This document shows, in pieces, positions 1 to 8,443 of a stretch of DNA of 64,000 bases. A model generated the notes under the pieces. It had not been told where the DNA came from. It did no database searches and was given only the letters and a program-made list of their open reading frames with translations. A program made the translations under genes and the position numbers. Every line of letters begins with the position of its first letter. The stretch's first letter is position 1. The DNA is from Phycisphaeraceae bacterium (GTDB lineage Bacteria > Planctomycetota > Phycisphaerae > Phycisphaerales > Phycisphaeraceae): NCBI GenBank assembly GCA_029260615.1, contig JAJDCX010000056.1:1-64000 (forward strand). The letters are read 5' to 3'.

Positions 1-1599
1 GACGAGGCCAAAAACCACGTCGCTAACCTGAACAACCTCGGCGTGTTCGACACAGCCGAATTGCTTGACCAACTCAAAACCGACCTCGCAGCCGGAAAAT
101 CCTACACCGAATCCAAAATCTTCGGGACGATCCCCGTCGTCGCCGGATGGACCGCGGCACAAGAAGCAGCCCAGAGAGAAAACATCGACTTCCGGATCAC
201 CACCTACGAAGCACGCAACAAAGATAACGAGCCCGACAAGGACTCCTTCGAGGGCATCCTCCTCACCGAGCTGACCACCCAGGTCAACGCCGACGGCGAC
301 GAGGTGATCCACCGCATCGACGAGTCCACCAATTCCCTGCACTACATGCGAGCCATCAAGCTGGGCCAGGAGTGCATGCTCTGCCACGGCGACCCGGCGG
401 ACAGCCTTTCGGGCGACGGTAAAGATGTCTTGGGCTTCACGATGGAAAACTGGAAGCCAGGGTTCATGCACGGCTCCTACCACGTCGTCCTGCCCCTTGA
501 AACGATGGATCAGCAGGTCGCGGGCTTTGTAACCGGTGGCCTGATGTGGACCGTCCCGCTGCTGATCCTCGCGGTGGGTCTGCTTGCGTTCTTGCTGCGA
601 ACGATATTCGGTAAGCCGGTCGCGGCCCTGATCGCGCGGATCAATGAGATCCAGAGCGAGAACGACCTGACCAAGCGTGTCCAGATCAATTCCAAGGACG
701 AGGTCGGACAACTCGGCGAGTGCTTCAACGGGTTTGTCCAGACGCTCCAGGACGTTATCCGTAACGTCGCGGGCTCGACCCACGAGGTTGCCGGTGCGGC
801 CACGGAGATCGCCGCCAGCAGTGAGCAGATCGCCGCCGGCATGCAGGAACAATCATCGCAGGTCACCCAGGTGAGTTCGGCGGTTGAAGAGATGTCCGCC
901 AGCATCATCGAGGTGGCACGCAAATCAGGCGAAGCCGCCAACGGTGCCCAGGAGTCCGGCAAGGCAGCGGAAGTGGGCGGCGGCGTGGTCCGTGAGACGA
1001 TCGTAGGTATGAACTCAATCGCCGACGCGGTCAAGGCCGGTGCAGCCAGCGTTGCCGAACTTGGCAAACGCGGCGAACAGATCGGTCAGATCATCGAGGT
1101 CATCAACGACATCGCGGATCAGACCAACCTGCTGGCGCTGAATGCGGCGATCGAGGCGGCCCGTGCCGGTGAGCACGGCCGTGGGTTCGCTGTGGTTGCC
1201 GATGAAGTCCGCAAACTTGCCGACCGCACGACCAAGGCGACCGAAGAGATAGCCCAGTCGATCCAAGCGATCCAGGCCGAGACCGGCGAGGCCGTCACGA
1301 AGATGAACGCAGGCACGGATCAGGTCGCGGTCGGCGTTGAGAAGGCGACCGAGGCCGGCAAGAGCCTGGAGACTATCGTCACCGGCACGCAGGATGTCGC
1401 GGGGAATGTCCAGTCGATCGCCGCCGCCGCCGAAGAGCAGTCAGCCGCCGCGGAGGAGGTCAGCCGTAACATTGAGTCGATCACAGCCGTGACCGCGCAG
1501 AGTACTGAGGGTGCGCAGCAAGCCGCCCAGGCCGCGATCCAACTCTCCGGCAAGGCCGAGGAACTTCTGGCTCTGGTGGGCAGGTTCAAGGTCGAGTAG
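1..1599 (+). CDS. Methyl-accepting chemotaxis protein with haem-binding sensor domain (5' end outside window)
   Basis: Chemoreceptor that would signal to CheA through its cytoplasmic hairpin. The frame is open from base 1, so the gene begins upstream; the GTG at 43 is internal. Residues are numbered from base 1. The sensor part contains CMLCH at 125-129, a classic CxxCH c-type haem motif, in a region resembling the DUF3365/Tll0287-like sensor fold. One membrane segment follows at about 175-200 ([20 protein letters not shown]), then a HAMP-like linker. The signalling hairpin tip [19 protein letters not shown] lies near 375-393. No C-terminal NWETF-type pentapeptide is present (it ends GRFKVE). 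The haem suggests redox or gas sensing, which is inference. A terminator-like hairpin lies about 110 bp downstream. Confidence 0.93.
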   Translation, partial: DEAKNHVANLNNLGVFDTAELLDQLKTDLAAGKSYTESKIFGTIPVVAGWTAAQEAAQRENIDFRITTYEARNKDNEPDKDSFEGILLTELTTQVNADGDEVIHRIDESTNSLHYMRAIKLGQECMLCHGDPADSLSGDGKDVLGFTMENWKPGFMHGSYHVVLPLETMDQQVAGFVTGGLMWTVPLLILAVGLLAFLLRTIFGKPVAALIARINEIQSENDLTKRVQINSKDEVGQLGECFNGFVQTLQDVIRNVAGSTHEVAGAATEIAASSEQIAAGMQEQSSQVTQVSSAVEEMSASIIEVARKSGEAANGAQESGKAAEVGGGVVRETIVGMNSIADAVKAGAASVAELGKRGEQIGQIIEVINDIADQTNLLALNAAIEAARAGEHGRGFAVVADEVRKLADRTTKATEEIAQSIQAIQAETGEAVTKMNAGTDQVAVGVEKATEAGKSLETIVTGTQDVAGNVQSIAAAAEEQSAAAEEVSRNIESITAVTAQSTEGAQQAAQAAIQLSGKAEELLALVGRFKVE

Positions 1600-1711
1600 A
1601 CATCACGGTGGGGCCGCGCGATCAGATCTGATCGTGAAATCGCAGATACAGAGCTTCGTGTTAAGTATGGAATCAGGTCCATGGCGCTAGCCTGGCCCAA
1701 CCAGAATTGAC

Positions 1712-1755
1712 AAGGCCGAGTAATGACACCCAAGTCATTGCCCGGCCTTTTCTTA
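1712..1755 (+). terminator. Intrinsic terminator downstream of the chemoreceptor gene
   Basis: AAGGCCG (1712-1718) pairs with CGGCCTT (1743-1749), and AATGAC (1722-1727) with GTCATT (1734-1739), around a six-base loop. TTTTCTTA follows on the + strand. It ends the chemoreceptor transcript and, read from the other side, may also stop the minus-strand tRNA gene that begins six bases away. Confidence 0.75.
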
Positions 1756-1760
1756 TGAAA

Positions 1761-1834
1761 TGGGCCATACTGGACTTGAACCAGTGACCTCCTCGATGTC
1801 AACGAGGCGCGCTAGCCAACTGCGCCAATGGCCC
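1761..1834 (-). tRNA. tRNA-Val (GAC anticodon)
   Basis: Read on the minus strand, a full cloverleaf is visible. Acceptor arm GGGCCAT (5' end at 1834) pairs with ATGGCCC. The D-arm contains GCGC...GCGC. The anticodon stem CCTCG/CGAGG encloses loop TTGACAT, giving anticodon GAC (valine). The T-arm has the usual GGTTCAAGTCC. The discriminator base is A and CCA is not encoded. Length is 74 nt. Confidence 0.93.
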
Positions 1835-2041
1835 GTAGCGGGGGGCATTATAACGAGGCCGCTGGGGTACGCCAGTACGTCGGGATCTGGCTGGGGATGG
1901 CGCGGCGGTGGGGGAGGCGTAGGGAAGCCGTCGGCAAGATCGCGGCGAACTTACTAGCATGGGGCGGACGGACGACAACCGCACTCCGACACTCATCCAC
2001 CACGCCCCATACGACGCTAAGACGCGCAAGGACCCCACGCG

Positions 2042-3211
2042 ATGCAGACTCCCCTTAAGTATGGCTGCAACCCCAACCAGACCCACGCCCTACTCACAAG
2101 CAGCCTTCCCGACGGCCCACTGACCGTGGTCAACGGCTCGCCCAGCTACATCAACATCATGGACGGCCTACGCGGCTGGCAACTCGTCCGCGAGTTGAAG
2201 GCCTCGACCGGCCAGCCCGCCGCCGCATCGTTCAAACACGTCAGCCCCGCCGGTGCCGCGGTCGCTGGACCGTTGACAGACGAGTTCCGCAGAGCACACT
2301 TCTACAGCGATGAGCAGATGTCACCGCTCGCCACCGCCTACGCCAAGGCCCGAAGCTCCGACCGCGTCGCGTCCTTTGGCGACTTCATCTGTGTCTCCGA
2401 CACCGTTGATGAATCCCTCGCACGCATCATCAAGCCCGAAGTCTCCGACGGGATCATTGCGCCGGGTTACGACCCCAAGGCCCTGGACATCATCAAGGCC
2501 AAGAAGGGCGGTAAGTATGTCATCCTTCAGATCGACCCTTCCTACGACCCGCCGAACGTTGAGTCGCGCATCGAGTTTGGTTTGACTCTGGAGCAGTCCT
2601 ACAACGACAGCGTGATCGACGCCGAGTTATTTAAAAACGTCGTCACAAAAAACAACACGATCCCCGACGACGTGATGCAGTCTCTGATCGTAGCGACGGT
2701 GACGCTCAAGCACACCCAGAGCAACTCGATCGCGGTCGGCTACCGTGGGCAGGCCGTCGGTGTCGGGGCCGGCCAGCAATCAAGAATCGCCTGCACCCGC
2801 CTGGCTTGCGACAAAGCAGACCGCTGGCTGCTGAAGATGCATCCCAAGGCCTTAGCCTTGAATTTCGTTGACGGCCAACCCAAGAGCGAAAAAGTCAACG
2901 CCTTGGACCAGTTCGTCCGTTACCACGAGTTGGATGATGGCGAACGCGGCGTCCTCGCCGGTGCGCTTATTGGCCAGCCCGCCCCGATCACTGAACAGGA
3001 ACGTGCCGACTGGAACGCCCAATTCGATGGAATCGTCCTAAGCTCCGACGCATTCGTTCCGTTCCGCGATAACCTCGATCGTGCTGCCCGTACGGGTGTG
3101 ACGTATCTCGCCCAAGCCGGCGGCTCCGCCCGCGACCAGGGCGTCATCGAGGCCGCCGACGAACACAACATGGCCATGGCATTCACCGGCCTGCGGCTGT
3201 TCCTGCACTGA
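2042..3211 (+). CDS. purH: Stand-alone AICAR transformylase (PurH-type, no IMP cyclohydrolase domain)
   Basis: Predicted phosphoribosylaminoimidazolecarboxamide formyltransferase, which transfers a formyl group from 10-formyl-THF to AICAR in late purine synthesis. The 389-aa protein starts directly in the transformylase part: KYGCNPNQ (6-13), NGSPSYINIMDGLRGW (31-46) and the catalytic Lys-His pair in SFKHVSPAG (K65, H66). Normal PurH is about 520 aa with an N-terminal MGS-like cyclohydrolase domain; that is absent here and nothing upstream in frame encodes it. Stand-alone versions are known in some bacteria. IMP cyclohydrolase must then be encoded elsewhere, which is inference. No convincing Shine-Dalgarno is seen before the ATG. 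purM and purE lie separately in this window. Confidence 0.9.
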   Translation: MQTPLKYGCNPNQTHALLTSSLPDGPLTVVNGSPSYINIMDGLRGWQLVRELKASTGQPAAASFKHVSPAGAAVAGPLTDEFRRAHFYSDEQMSPLATAYAKARSSDRVASFGDFICVSDTVDESLARIIKPEVSDGIIAPGYDPKALDIIKAKKGGKYVILQIDPSYDPPNVESRIEFGLTLEQSYNDSVIDAELFKNVVTKNNTIPDDVMQSLIVATVTLKHTQSNSIAVGYRGQAVGVGAGQQSRIACTRLACDKADRWLLKMHPKALALNFVDGQPKSEKVNALDQFVRYHELDDGERGVLAGALIGQPAPITEQERADWNAQFDGIVLSSDAFVPFRDNLDRAARTGVTYLAQAGGSARDQGVIEAADEHNMAMAFTGLRLFLH

Positions 3212-3225
3212 TCCAGCCCCTCAAG

Positions 3226-3669
3226 TCACTCGATCCCGATGTCTTCGTTCCACAGGTCCGGCTTGTCGCGGATGAAATTTTTCATCATCTCGATGCAGCG
3301 GGCGTCGTTGAGGTTGACCAACTCGACCCCGTGTTGTTTGAAGAAGTCTTCAGCCCCCATGAAGTTCTGGTTCTCGCCGATGACCACGCGGGGGATCTTG
3401 TAGAGCAGGCTGGTCCCCGTACACATCACACACGGACTCAACGTGCTCACTAGCGTGAGCCGGGGCCAGTCTCTTCGCCGACCTGCACTACGGATGCAAG
3501 CCACCTCCGCGTGCGCCGTGGGGTCCCCGGTCTGCACCCGCAGGTTGTGCCCGCGTGCCACGACGTTGCCCTCTGCGTCCGCCAACACCGACCCGATCGG
3601 CAGCCCGCCTTCTGCAAGGCCCTGCTCCGCCTCCTTGATCGCTTCGTTTAAGAGTACTTGGTAGTCCAT
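3226..3669 (-). CDS. Cytosine/nucleoside deaminase family zinc hydrolase
   Basis: A 147-aa member of the CMP/dCMP deaminase fold. The zinc site is complete: HAE at 53-55 (His ligand, catalytic Glu) and PCVMC at 79-83 (two Cys ligands). The C-terminal tail DLWNEDIGIE and the overall length resemble yeast-type cytosine deaminase more than tRNA adenosine deaminase TadA, but guanine or other nucleobase substrates cannot be excluded. The start at MDYQ is chosen because GGAG lies about nine bases upstream; the frame continues upstream to 3762 but that part lacks family similarity. It converges with the AICAR transformylase gene, 14 bp apart. Confidence 0.86.
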   Translation of the reverse strand: MDYQVLLNEAIKEAEQGLAEGGLPIGSVLADAEGNVVARGHNLRVQTGDPTAHAEVACIRSAGRRRDWPRLTLVSTLSPCVMCTGTSLLYKIPRVVIGENQNFMGAEDFFKQHGVELVNLNDARCIEMMKNFIRDKPDLWNEDIGIE

Positions 3670-3869
3670 CGGGTTCGTCTCCGTCGGGGAAAATGAGTTT
3701 TGGCAAGATGACAGGATATACAGGATGGGATCAAACCACATCTCCGCCGCTTGATGCTTCACGGGGTGAACAGCATGGAACTCAGATTTGTCGTATGGAT
3801 CGGATAAGATAGGAGTGTGACCATTGGCCTTGTTTTACTGTGAAGACAAATTAACTAGGGATTCTTGCA

Positions 3870-4289
3870 ATGAAACCACTCATGATCCTCTTGGTGCTAG
3901 TCGGAGGTTGTGCCGAGCGATATACACCAAAGATACTCGTAGAAGGTCATCCCCCTCGGATCTATGAGTACATAGATGGCGATACCCCCGTCACAGAGAT
4001 TCGGGGCTGGTATAACGCCCAACAGTTGGATGAAATCGTCCGCGAGTATGTTCGTCAGAACGAGATCGACTTCGACTTCCGTGGCACGGAAACACAGTTC
4101 TGGGTTGGACGAGAACGTGAATACTTGGCGGAAGCCAGTTATTCATCTGGATTTGGCTCACCGGTACTATCCGTCAAGATCAGTTGGGACGGTCACGTCA
4201 AGCAGCATGATATAGGGATCGCGGTCTGTGGAACGGGCCTGGAGTTGGCGGAGGATACTTATATTCACCCCGATGAGGACAGGGAATGA
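3870..4289 (+). CDS. Small hypothetical lipoprotein
   Basis: A 139-aa protein of unknown function. The N-terminus MKPLMILLVLVGGC is a short lipoprotein signal with a lipobox-like LVGGC, so the mature form would begin at Cys14 and be membrane anchored. The rest is polar with charged and aromatic residues (for example QFWVGREREYLAEA) and no motif I recognise. AT content is higher than in neighbouring genes. It sits 56 bp upstream of the alpha/beta hydrolase gene, possibly cotranscribed. The start ATG has little SD support. Confidence 0.6.
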   Translation: MKPLMILLVLVGGCAERYTPKILVEGHPPRIYEYIDGDTPVTEIRGWYNAQQLDEIVREYVRQNEIDFDFRGTETQFWVGREREYLAEASYSSGFGSPVLSVKISWDGHVKQHDIGIAVCGTGLELAEDTYIHPDEDRE

Positions 4290-4345
4290 CCTTTGGCTAT
4301 CGGGTCGAAAACTACATTCGTTAGGTCGCTATTCTATTTTCTTCA

Positions 4346-5260
4346 ATGGGCCTACTCCTCCTAATCCTGATCGCCACCCTCTTCCTCTGGCTGCTCGGTG
4401 CCGCAGGCCTGGTGTACGCGCTGGGGCATCCCAAACGTAAGACGTTTGCTGTCGCTCTAGGCAAGGGCGATCCAACCGACCCGGCTGATCTGGAGCTTGA
4501 AGCGCAGGAAGTAACGTTCACCCTGTCCGACGGCAAGCGGTCGCCGGGGTGGATGATCCAGGGCAATGACACGCAAGGCCCGACCATTGTGGTCGTACAC
4601 GGGTTTGGTGACAGCCGATACGGGTCGCTAAAGCGTGCGCCATTGGTTGGACCCTATGCAAAACGGGTGGTCGTGTTTGACCTGCCAGGCCAGGGTGAGT
4701 CGGATTCGAGGCGTGCTTACGGGGGGTTGCGTGAGCCGGACGATGTGCTGGCGGTGCTGGGGCAGTTAGAGAAGCAGGACGCCGAGCGCATTGTGCTGTT
4801 GGGATCGTCGATGGGTGCCAGCATCGCGATTGCTGCCGCGGCGAAGGCGGGGGGGGGTATCCGAGAGAGTATCCTCGGCGTGATCGCGGAGGGGCCGTAC
4901 CGGCATTGGGATGAGCCGTTGCACAATATTTTCAGGAAGCACCGCTACCCCCGCTGGCCGATCATCCCGCTGGCCGGCGAGTGGCTTGCGTTGACTGCTA
5001 AGGGATTCAAAGACTTCGACCGGGCGGGTCACGCTGCCAAACTCTCCTGCCCGTTGTTGGTGTTGCACGGCTCGGAAGATCGGCTCTGTCCGATAACCTC
5101 GGCTAAACAGATCGCCGAAGCCGCGCCGGCGGGGGAGTTCGTTGAGATAGACGGCGGCGGCCACGATGATCTGCCCACCGGGCACGAACAGGCCTACCGG
5201 GACGCGGTGGGCGATTTTCTGAAAAGGCTTTGTCTTCGCGGCGGATCGGGTACAATGTAG
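4346..5260 (+). CDS. Membrane-anchored alpha/beta hydrolase
   Basis: A 304-aa serine hydrolase with a single N-terminal membrane helix (MGLLLLILIATLFLWLLGAA). The catalytic triad is visible: nucleophile elbow GSSMG with Ser155, Asp245 in LHGSEDRLCPI, and His273 in GGGHDD. HGFGDSR (85-91) supplies the oxyanion-hole region. This layout matches BAAT/YqkD-like or dienelactone-hydrolase-like esterases; the substrate is unknown. The catalytic domain probably faces away from the cytoplasm, which is inference. A sigma-70-like promoter for the following RNA region overlaps its last codons. Confidence 0.85.
   Translation: MGLLLLILIATLFLWLLGAAGLVYALGHPKRKTFAVALGKGDPTDPADLELEAQEVTFTLSDGKRSPGWMIQGNDTQGPTIVVVHGFGDSRYGSLKRAPLVGPYAKRVVVFDLPGQGESDSRRAYGGLREPDDVLAVLGQLEKQDAERIVLLGSSMGASIAIAAAAKAGGGIRESILGVIAEGPYRHWDEPLHNIFRKHRYPRWPIIPLAGEWLALTAKGFKDFDRAGHAAKLSCPLLVLHGSEDRLCPITSAKQIAEAAPAGEFVEIDGGGHDDLPTGHEQAYRDAVGDFLKRLCLRGGSGTM
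5230..5256 (+). promoter_or_regulatory. Sigma-70-type promoter candidate before the BMC leader region
   Basis: TTGTCT (5230-5235) and TACAAT (5251-5256) are separated by 15 bp; with TTTGTC the spacing is 16 bp. It lies in the 3' end of the hydrolase gene and points into the 5261-5445 structured region and the BMC operon. The -10 match is good and the spacer is short. Confidence 0.45.
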
Positions 5261-5445
5261 CGCTTGGCCGAAAAGGCCCAGCCGGGCGCTTCAAGGGGCC
5301 GGCGAGTTTGAGCTTGTGAAGCAGGGTTAACGCCTTGTGTCCCACAGCTTGAAGCGACACCCCCACCCCGCGAGGTTTTCCCTCACCGCATAGAGCGCCG
5401 GCTGAGTAGTGGTCTAACACCGTGGGGCAGCGTCTGTTTTTTACA
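5261..5445 (+). ncRNA. Candidate structured RNA (independent small RNA or BMC operon leader)
   Basis: The roughly 240-bp gap between the hydrolase and the BMC operon has dense pairing potential. CAGCC(G)GGCGC (5279-5289) pairs with GCGCCGGCTG (5396-5405). CTTCAAG (5289-5295) pairs with CTTGAAG (5348-5354). GGCG (5301 region) pairs with CGCC (5331-5334) around GCTT-GTG-AAGC. GAGG pairs with CCTC near 5372-5384. GGCC-GAAAA-GGCC lies at 5266-5278. A T6 run follows at 5437-5442, though with only a weak hairpin just before it. A long closed rod with internal bulges is compatible with a 6S-like RNA or a riboswitch. I do not recognise a specific family. Confidence 0.4.
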
Positions 5446-5503
5446 AAGCCGACGTGGCGACCTGGAATGCTTTGGCACCTAAGTGCCCTGTCCGTGGAAA
5501 ACG

Positions 5504-6955
5504 ATGGCGAAGAACACAGCATCACAACGCATCGCCGTGGGGGCTGATCACGGCGGCTTTGAGCTTAAAGAAAAGATCAAAGCGCACCTGGAGAGTCAGG
5601 GCTACCCAGTCCACGACTGCGGCACACACAGCACAGACGCGGTGGATTATCCGGTATTCGCCCGGGCCGTGGCCGAGCGGGTTTCGCGGGGCGAGGCGGA
5701 CCAAGGTATCCTTATAGATGGTGCGGGCATCGGCTCAAGCATGGCCGCGAACAAAGTCCCCGGCGTGCGGGCAGCGTTGTGTTACTACACCGCCTCGGCA
5801 AACAACGCCCGGGAGCACAACGACGCCAACGTCCTGACCATGGGGTCGGGATTCGTCGGCCCGAACCTGGCGCTGCAGATCGTTGACGTATTTATTACCA
5901 CCGAATGCACAGCAGAACGGCACCTGCGGCGAGTGAGCATGATCGAGTCCGGCGCAGAGCCGGCAGGGGGTCCCGCGGCACACGCCGGGGCAACGGTGCA
6001 ACAAGCACACGCCTGTCAATGTCAAGAGAAAAAGATGCCCGAAACTCAAATGACGGATTCAATCCCCGAGCAAGACCTTCAACGGATCGTCCAGCGGATC
6101 ATGGAACTGGCCGGGAGCGGAGGTGCGGACCTTGGCTGCACGACCCTGGCTTGTGGCTTTTGCAAGACCTGCGCCCAGACTAATCCCGAGTTGGTCCGTC
6201 AGTTCCTGGAGATGGGTGCCGACCGGATCGCCCACCAGCCCGGGGCCGGCGACCTCCCCCGTGAGCTGGCGGCTTCGATTGACCACACACTGCTCAAGCC
6301 CGACGCCACCACCGATCAACTCATCAGCATGTGCGCCGAGGCCAAGGACTACGGCTTCGCCAGCGTGTGCGTCAACCCCGCAAACGTAAAGCTCGTCGCC
6401 AGTGAATTGGCGGGCACCAACGTCAAGGCCTGCTCCGTGGTCGGTTTCCCCCTAGGCGCCACCACCCCCGAGATCAAAGCGATGGAAGCTCGCCGTGCGA
6501 TCCGCGACGGTGCACGTGAGATCGACATGGTCATCAACGTCGGGGCTCTGAAAAGCGGCGACGACGATCTGGTCTACCGTGATATCCGTGCGGTGACCGA
6601 GGTCTGCATGGACGGGCGGAGTATCTGCAAGGTGATCCTCGAGACCGCCTTGCTGAACGACGACGAAAAGGTCCGCGCATGCCAGGCCGCCAAGCGGGCG
6701 CGTGCGGACTTCGTAAAAACCTCGACCGGCTTCGGCCCAGGCGGCGCAACCGCTGGGGACGTCGCCTTGATGAGCCAAGCGGTCAGTGGGACACGCATGG
6801 GCGTCAAGGCCTCCGGCGGTATCCGCGACCTCGAGGGCGCTCAAGAAATGATCCACGCAGGCGCCACACGCCTTGGCGTCAGTGCCGGCGTGAAAATCGT
6901 CAAGCAGGCAAAAGGTATGACTGTTTCAGATGGAAGCTCGAAAGACAAGTACTGA
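5504..6955 (+). CDS. RpiB-DeoC fusion: sugar-phosphate isomerase plus deoxyribose-phosphate aldolase, BMC-associated
   Basis: A 483-aa bifunctional enzyme. Residues about 7-145 are RpiB/LacAB-like ([35 protein letters not shown]). Residues about 257-472 are a DeoC class I aldolase barrel with Schiff-base Lys405 in [25 protein letters not shown] and VKASGGIRD. The linker holds [17 protein letters not shown] (188-204), an amphipathic helix like BMC encapsulation peptides, followed by four cysteines (212, 217, 220, 223; CGFCKTC). DeoC splits deoxyribose-5-P into acetaldehyde and glyceraldehyde-3-P; the isomerase half may feed pentose phosphates. ATG 5504 is preferred because RpiB proteins start just before this point; an in-frame GTG at 5483 adds seven residues. 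First gene of the BMC operon. Confidence 0.92.
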   Translation: MAKNTASQRIAVGADHGGFELKEKIKAHLESQGYPVHDCGTHSTDAVDYPVFARAVAERVSRGEADQGILIDGAGIGSSMAANKVPGVRAALCYYTASANNAREHNDANVLTMGSGFVGPNLALQIVDVFITTECTAERHLRRVSMIESGAEPAGGPAAHAGATVQQAHACQCQEKKMPETQMTDSIPEQDLQRIVQRIMELAGSGGADLGCTTLACGFCKTCAQTNPELVRQFLEMGADRIAHQPGAGDLPRELAASIDHTLLKPDATTDQLISMCAEAKDYGFASVCVNPANVKLVASELAGTNVKACSVVGFPLGATTPEIKAMEARRAIRDGAREIDMVINVGALKSGDDDLVYRDIRAVTEVCMDGRSICKVILETALLNDDEKVRACQAAKRARADFVKTSTGFGPGGATAGDVALMSQAVSGTRMGVKASGGIRDLEGAQEMIHAGATRLGVSAGVKIVKQAKGMTVSDGSSKDKY

Positions 6956-6969
6956 TAGGCTGAATCACT

Positions 6970-7608
6970 ATGACACACGTTGACTTACGCGCGTACGTTT
7001 TTCTGGATAGCCTCCAGCCCCAATTCGCCTCTTTCATGGCGACCGTGTCCCAGGGCTTCCTGCCCGTGGCTGGGCAGGCGTCGTTGTTCGTGGAGATCTC
7101 CCCGGGGATCGAGATCAACCGCGTCACAGACATCGCTCTGAAATCCACGCACGTCCACCCGGGCATGCAGATCGTCGAACGGCTTTACGGAGCGCTGGAG
7201 ATACACTCCGATTCGCAGGCAGACGTCCGTGCCGCGGGGCATGAAATCCTCCAGGCCCTGGACGTGACCGAGGCAGATCGGCGCAAGCCCACTGTGATCT
7301 CCAGCCAGGTGATCCGCTGCGTGGACGACTACCAGACCCAACTGATCAACCGCATGCGTCACGGCAACATGATCCTTGCCGGCCAAACGCTGTATATCCT
7401 CGAGTGCGAGCCTGCCGCCTATGCAGCGTTGGCGGCGAACGAGGCGGAAAAGGCCGCCGACATCAATATCCTTGAGGTCCGCGCGGTCGGCAGCTTCGGG
7501 CGTATCTACCTCGGTGGCGAAGAACGAGATATCGAGGTCGGGTACAAGGCGGCGCTGGCGGCGATCGAAGGCGTTAGCGGCCGGGTCGTAGAGAAAAAGA
7601 AGAAATAG
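6970..7608 (+). CDS. BMC-T shell protein of the CsoS1D (double-stacking trimer) type
   Basis: A 212-aa tandem-BMC-domain protein. The first half ([20 protein letters not shown]...[31 protein letters not shown]) and the second ([36 protein letters not shown]) resemble the CsoS1D group, which forms stacked trimers with a gated central pore large enough for cofactors or phosphorylated sugars. Gated transport here is inferred from that family. It lies 14 bp after the aldolase gene and ends in a Lys-rich tail. A strong hairpin follows its stop codon. Confidence 0.9.
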   Translation: MTHVDLRAYVFLDSLQPQFASFMATVSQGFLPVAGQASLFVEISPGIEINRVTDIALKSTHVHPGMQIVERLYGALEIHSDSQADVRAAGHEILQALDVTEADRRKPTVISSQVIRCVDDYQTQLINRMRHGNMILAGQTLYILECEPAAYAALAANEAEKAADINILEVRAVGSFGRIYLGGEERDIEVGYKAALAAIEGVSGRVVEKKKK

Positions 7609-7611
7609 AGC

Positions 7612-7641
7612 CCGGGCTTACCAGGCAACACCTGAGCCCGG
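7612..7641 (+). promoter_or_regulatory. Intra-operon hairpin between BMC-T and BMC-H genes
   Basis: CCGGGCT (7612-7618) pairs with AGCCCGG (7635-7641), with an inner CAGG/CCTG stem around CAACA. There is no T-run, so it is more likely an RNA processing or stability element than a terminator. About 70 bp of AT-richer leader with ACACTTAA-like short repeats follows before the BMC-H ribosome site (GAGAGGAAC). Confidence 0.55.
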
Positions 7642-7713
7642 ATATGTGACGGTAACACGACGATATAACACTTAACACTTAAGACTTAACTGATTCAGAG
7701 AGGAACCCTGACG

Positions 7714-8010
7714 ATGGCAGAAGCACTAGGCATGATTGAGACACGTGGATTCGCGGCGATGGTCGAGGCCAGCGACGCGATGGTGAAGGCCGCCAAGGTC
7801 GAATTGGTCTCGTACGAAAAAATCGGCGGAGGGTACGTCACAGCGGTTATCCGTGGCGATGTCGCCGCGGTGAAGGCCGCCTGTGACGCAGGTCAGGCCG
7901 CTGCCGCTCGCGTCGGTGAAGTGGTCACCGTCCATGTGATCGCACGTCCGCACACCAACGTAGACACGGCCCTGCCCCTTGGTCGGCCAAACGCCGGCAA
8001 GGAAAAGTAA
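7714..8010 (+). CDS. BMC-H hexameric shell protein
   Basis: A 98-aa single-domain BMC protein of the PduA/CcmK type, expected to be the main facet tile. Family features are the start [24 protein letters not shown], the central-pore loop KIGGGY (36-41) and the C-terminal [17 protein letters not shown] lies about 12 bases upstream of the ATG. It is the only BMC-H in the visible locus, although hexamers are by far the most abundant shell units. The 100-bp spacers with hairpins on both sides of the gene may help raise its expression relative to neighbours (inference). Confidence 0.95.
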   Translation: MAEALGMIETRGFAAMVEASDAMVKAAKVELVSYEKIGGGYVTAVIRGDVAAVKAACDAGQAAAARVGEVVTVHVIARPHTNVDTALPLGRPNAGKEK

Positions 8011-8037
8011 ACAAGGGCAGCCGATCGGTTCGGTAAG

Positions 8038-8053
8038 CGCGCCTAAAAGCGCG
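8038..8053 (+). promoter_or_regulatory. Hairpin downstream of the BMC-H gene
   Basis: CGCGC (8038-8042) pairs with GCGCG (8049-8053) around CTAAAA. No T-tract follows, so termination is unlikely. It lies in the 124-bp spacer between BMC-H and the first BMC-P gene. With the hairpin at 7612-7641 it brackets the BMC-H cistron. Confidence 0.35.
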
Positions 8054-8134
8054 GGCGGTCTGTCGTGATGCAGGCCATGCCGCGCGTCTGTTTGCGCCCC
8101 GCCAACCCGGTGGCGATCCCATGGGAGTCTTACG

Positions 8135-8422
8135 ATGTTTTTGGCGAAGATAATCGGCACGGTGGTTGCGAGCCAAAAGGAGGCGAGCCTTGAGGGCCTG
8201 CGCTTCATGCTGCTTCAACCGCTTGATGAAAAGGGCAAGCCCGTCGGCTCGCATGTGGTCGCCGCAGACGCGGTCGGCGCGGGCGTCGATGAGATCGTCC
8301 TCTACGCATCAGGCAGCTCGGCCCGGCAAACCGTCGTCACCGACAAACGCCCCTGTGACGCGGTGATTATGGCGATCGTTGATTCCTGGGAGGTCGGTGG
8401 CGATCAGCGGTACAAGAAATAA
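8135..8422 (+). CDS. BMC-P pentameric vertex protein (EutN/CcmL type), copy 1
   Basis: A 95-aa EutN/CcmL-fold protein that would cap shell vertices as a pentamer. It starts [15 protein letters not shown] and carries LLQPLD, the [14 protein letters not shown] strand-loop and a C-terminal [10 protein letters not shown], all typical. GGGAG lies about eight bases upstream. Three BMC-P paralogues occur in this operon, as is common in planctomycete loci. This copy precedes the aldehyde dehydrogenase by 21 bp. Confidence 0.93.
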   Translation: MFLAKIIGTVVASQKEASLEGLRFMLLQPLDEKGKPVGSHVVAADAVGAGVDEIVLYASGSSARQTVVTDKRPCDAVIMAIVDSWEVGGDQRYKK

Positions 8423-8443
8423 CCTTCGATGAGGTGACCCCCG

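Noticed and set aside
5468-5490. Second sigma-54-like site (TGGCAC at 5470) before the BMC operon
   Set aside because: The -12 half reads TGCC, not TTGC; the sequence is better seen as a small GGCAC/GTGCC hairpin.
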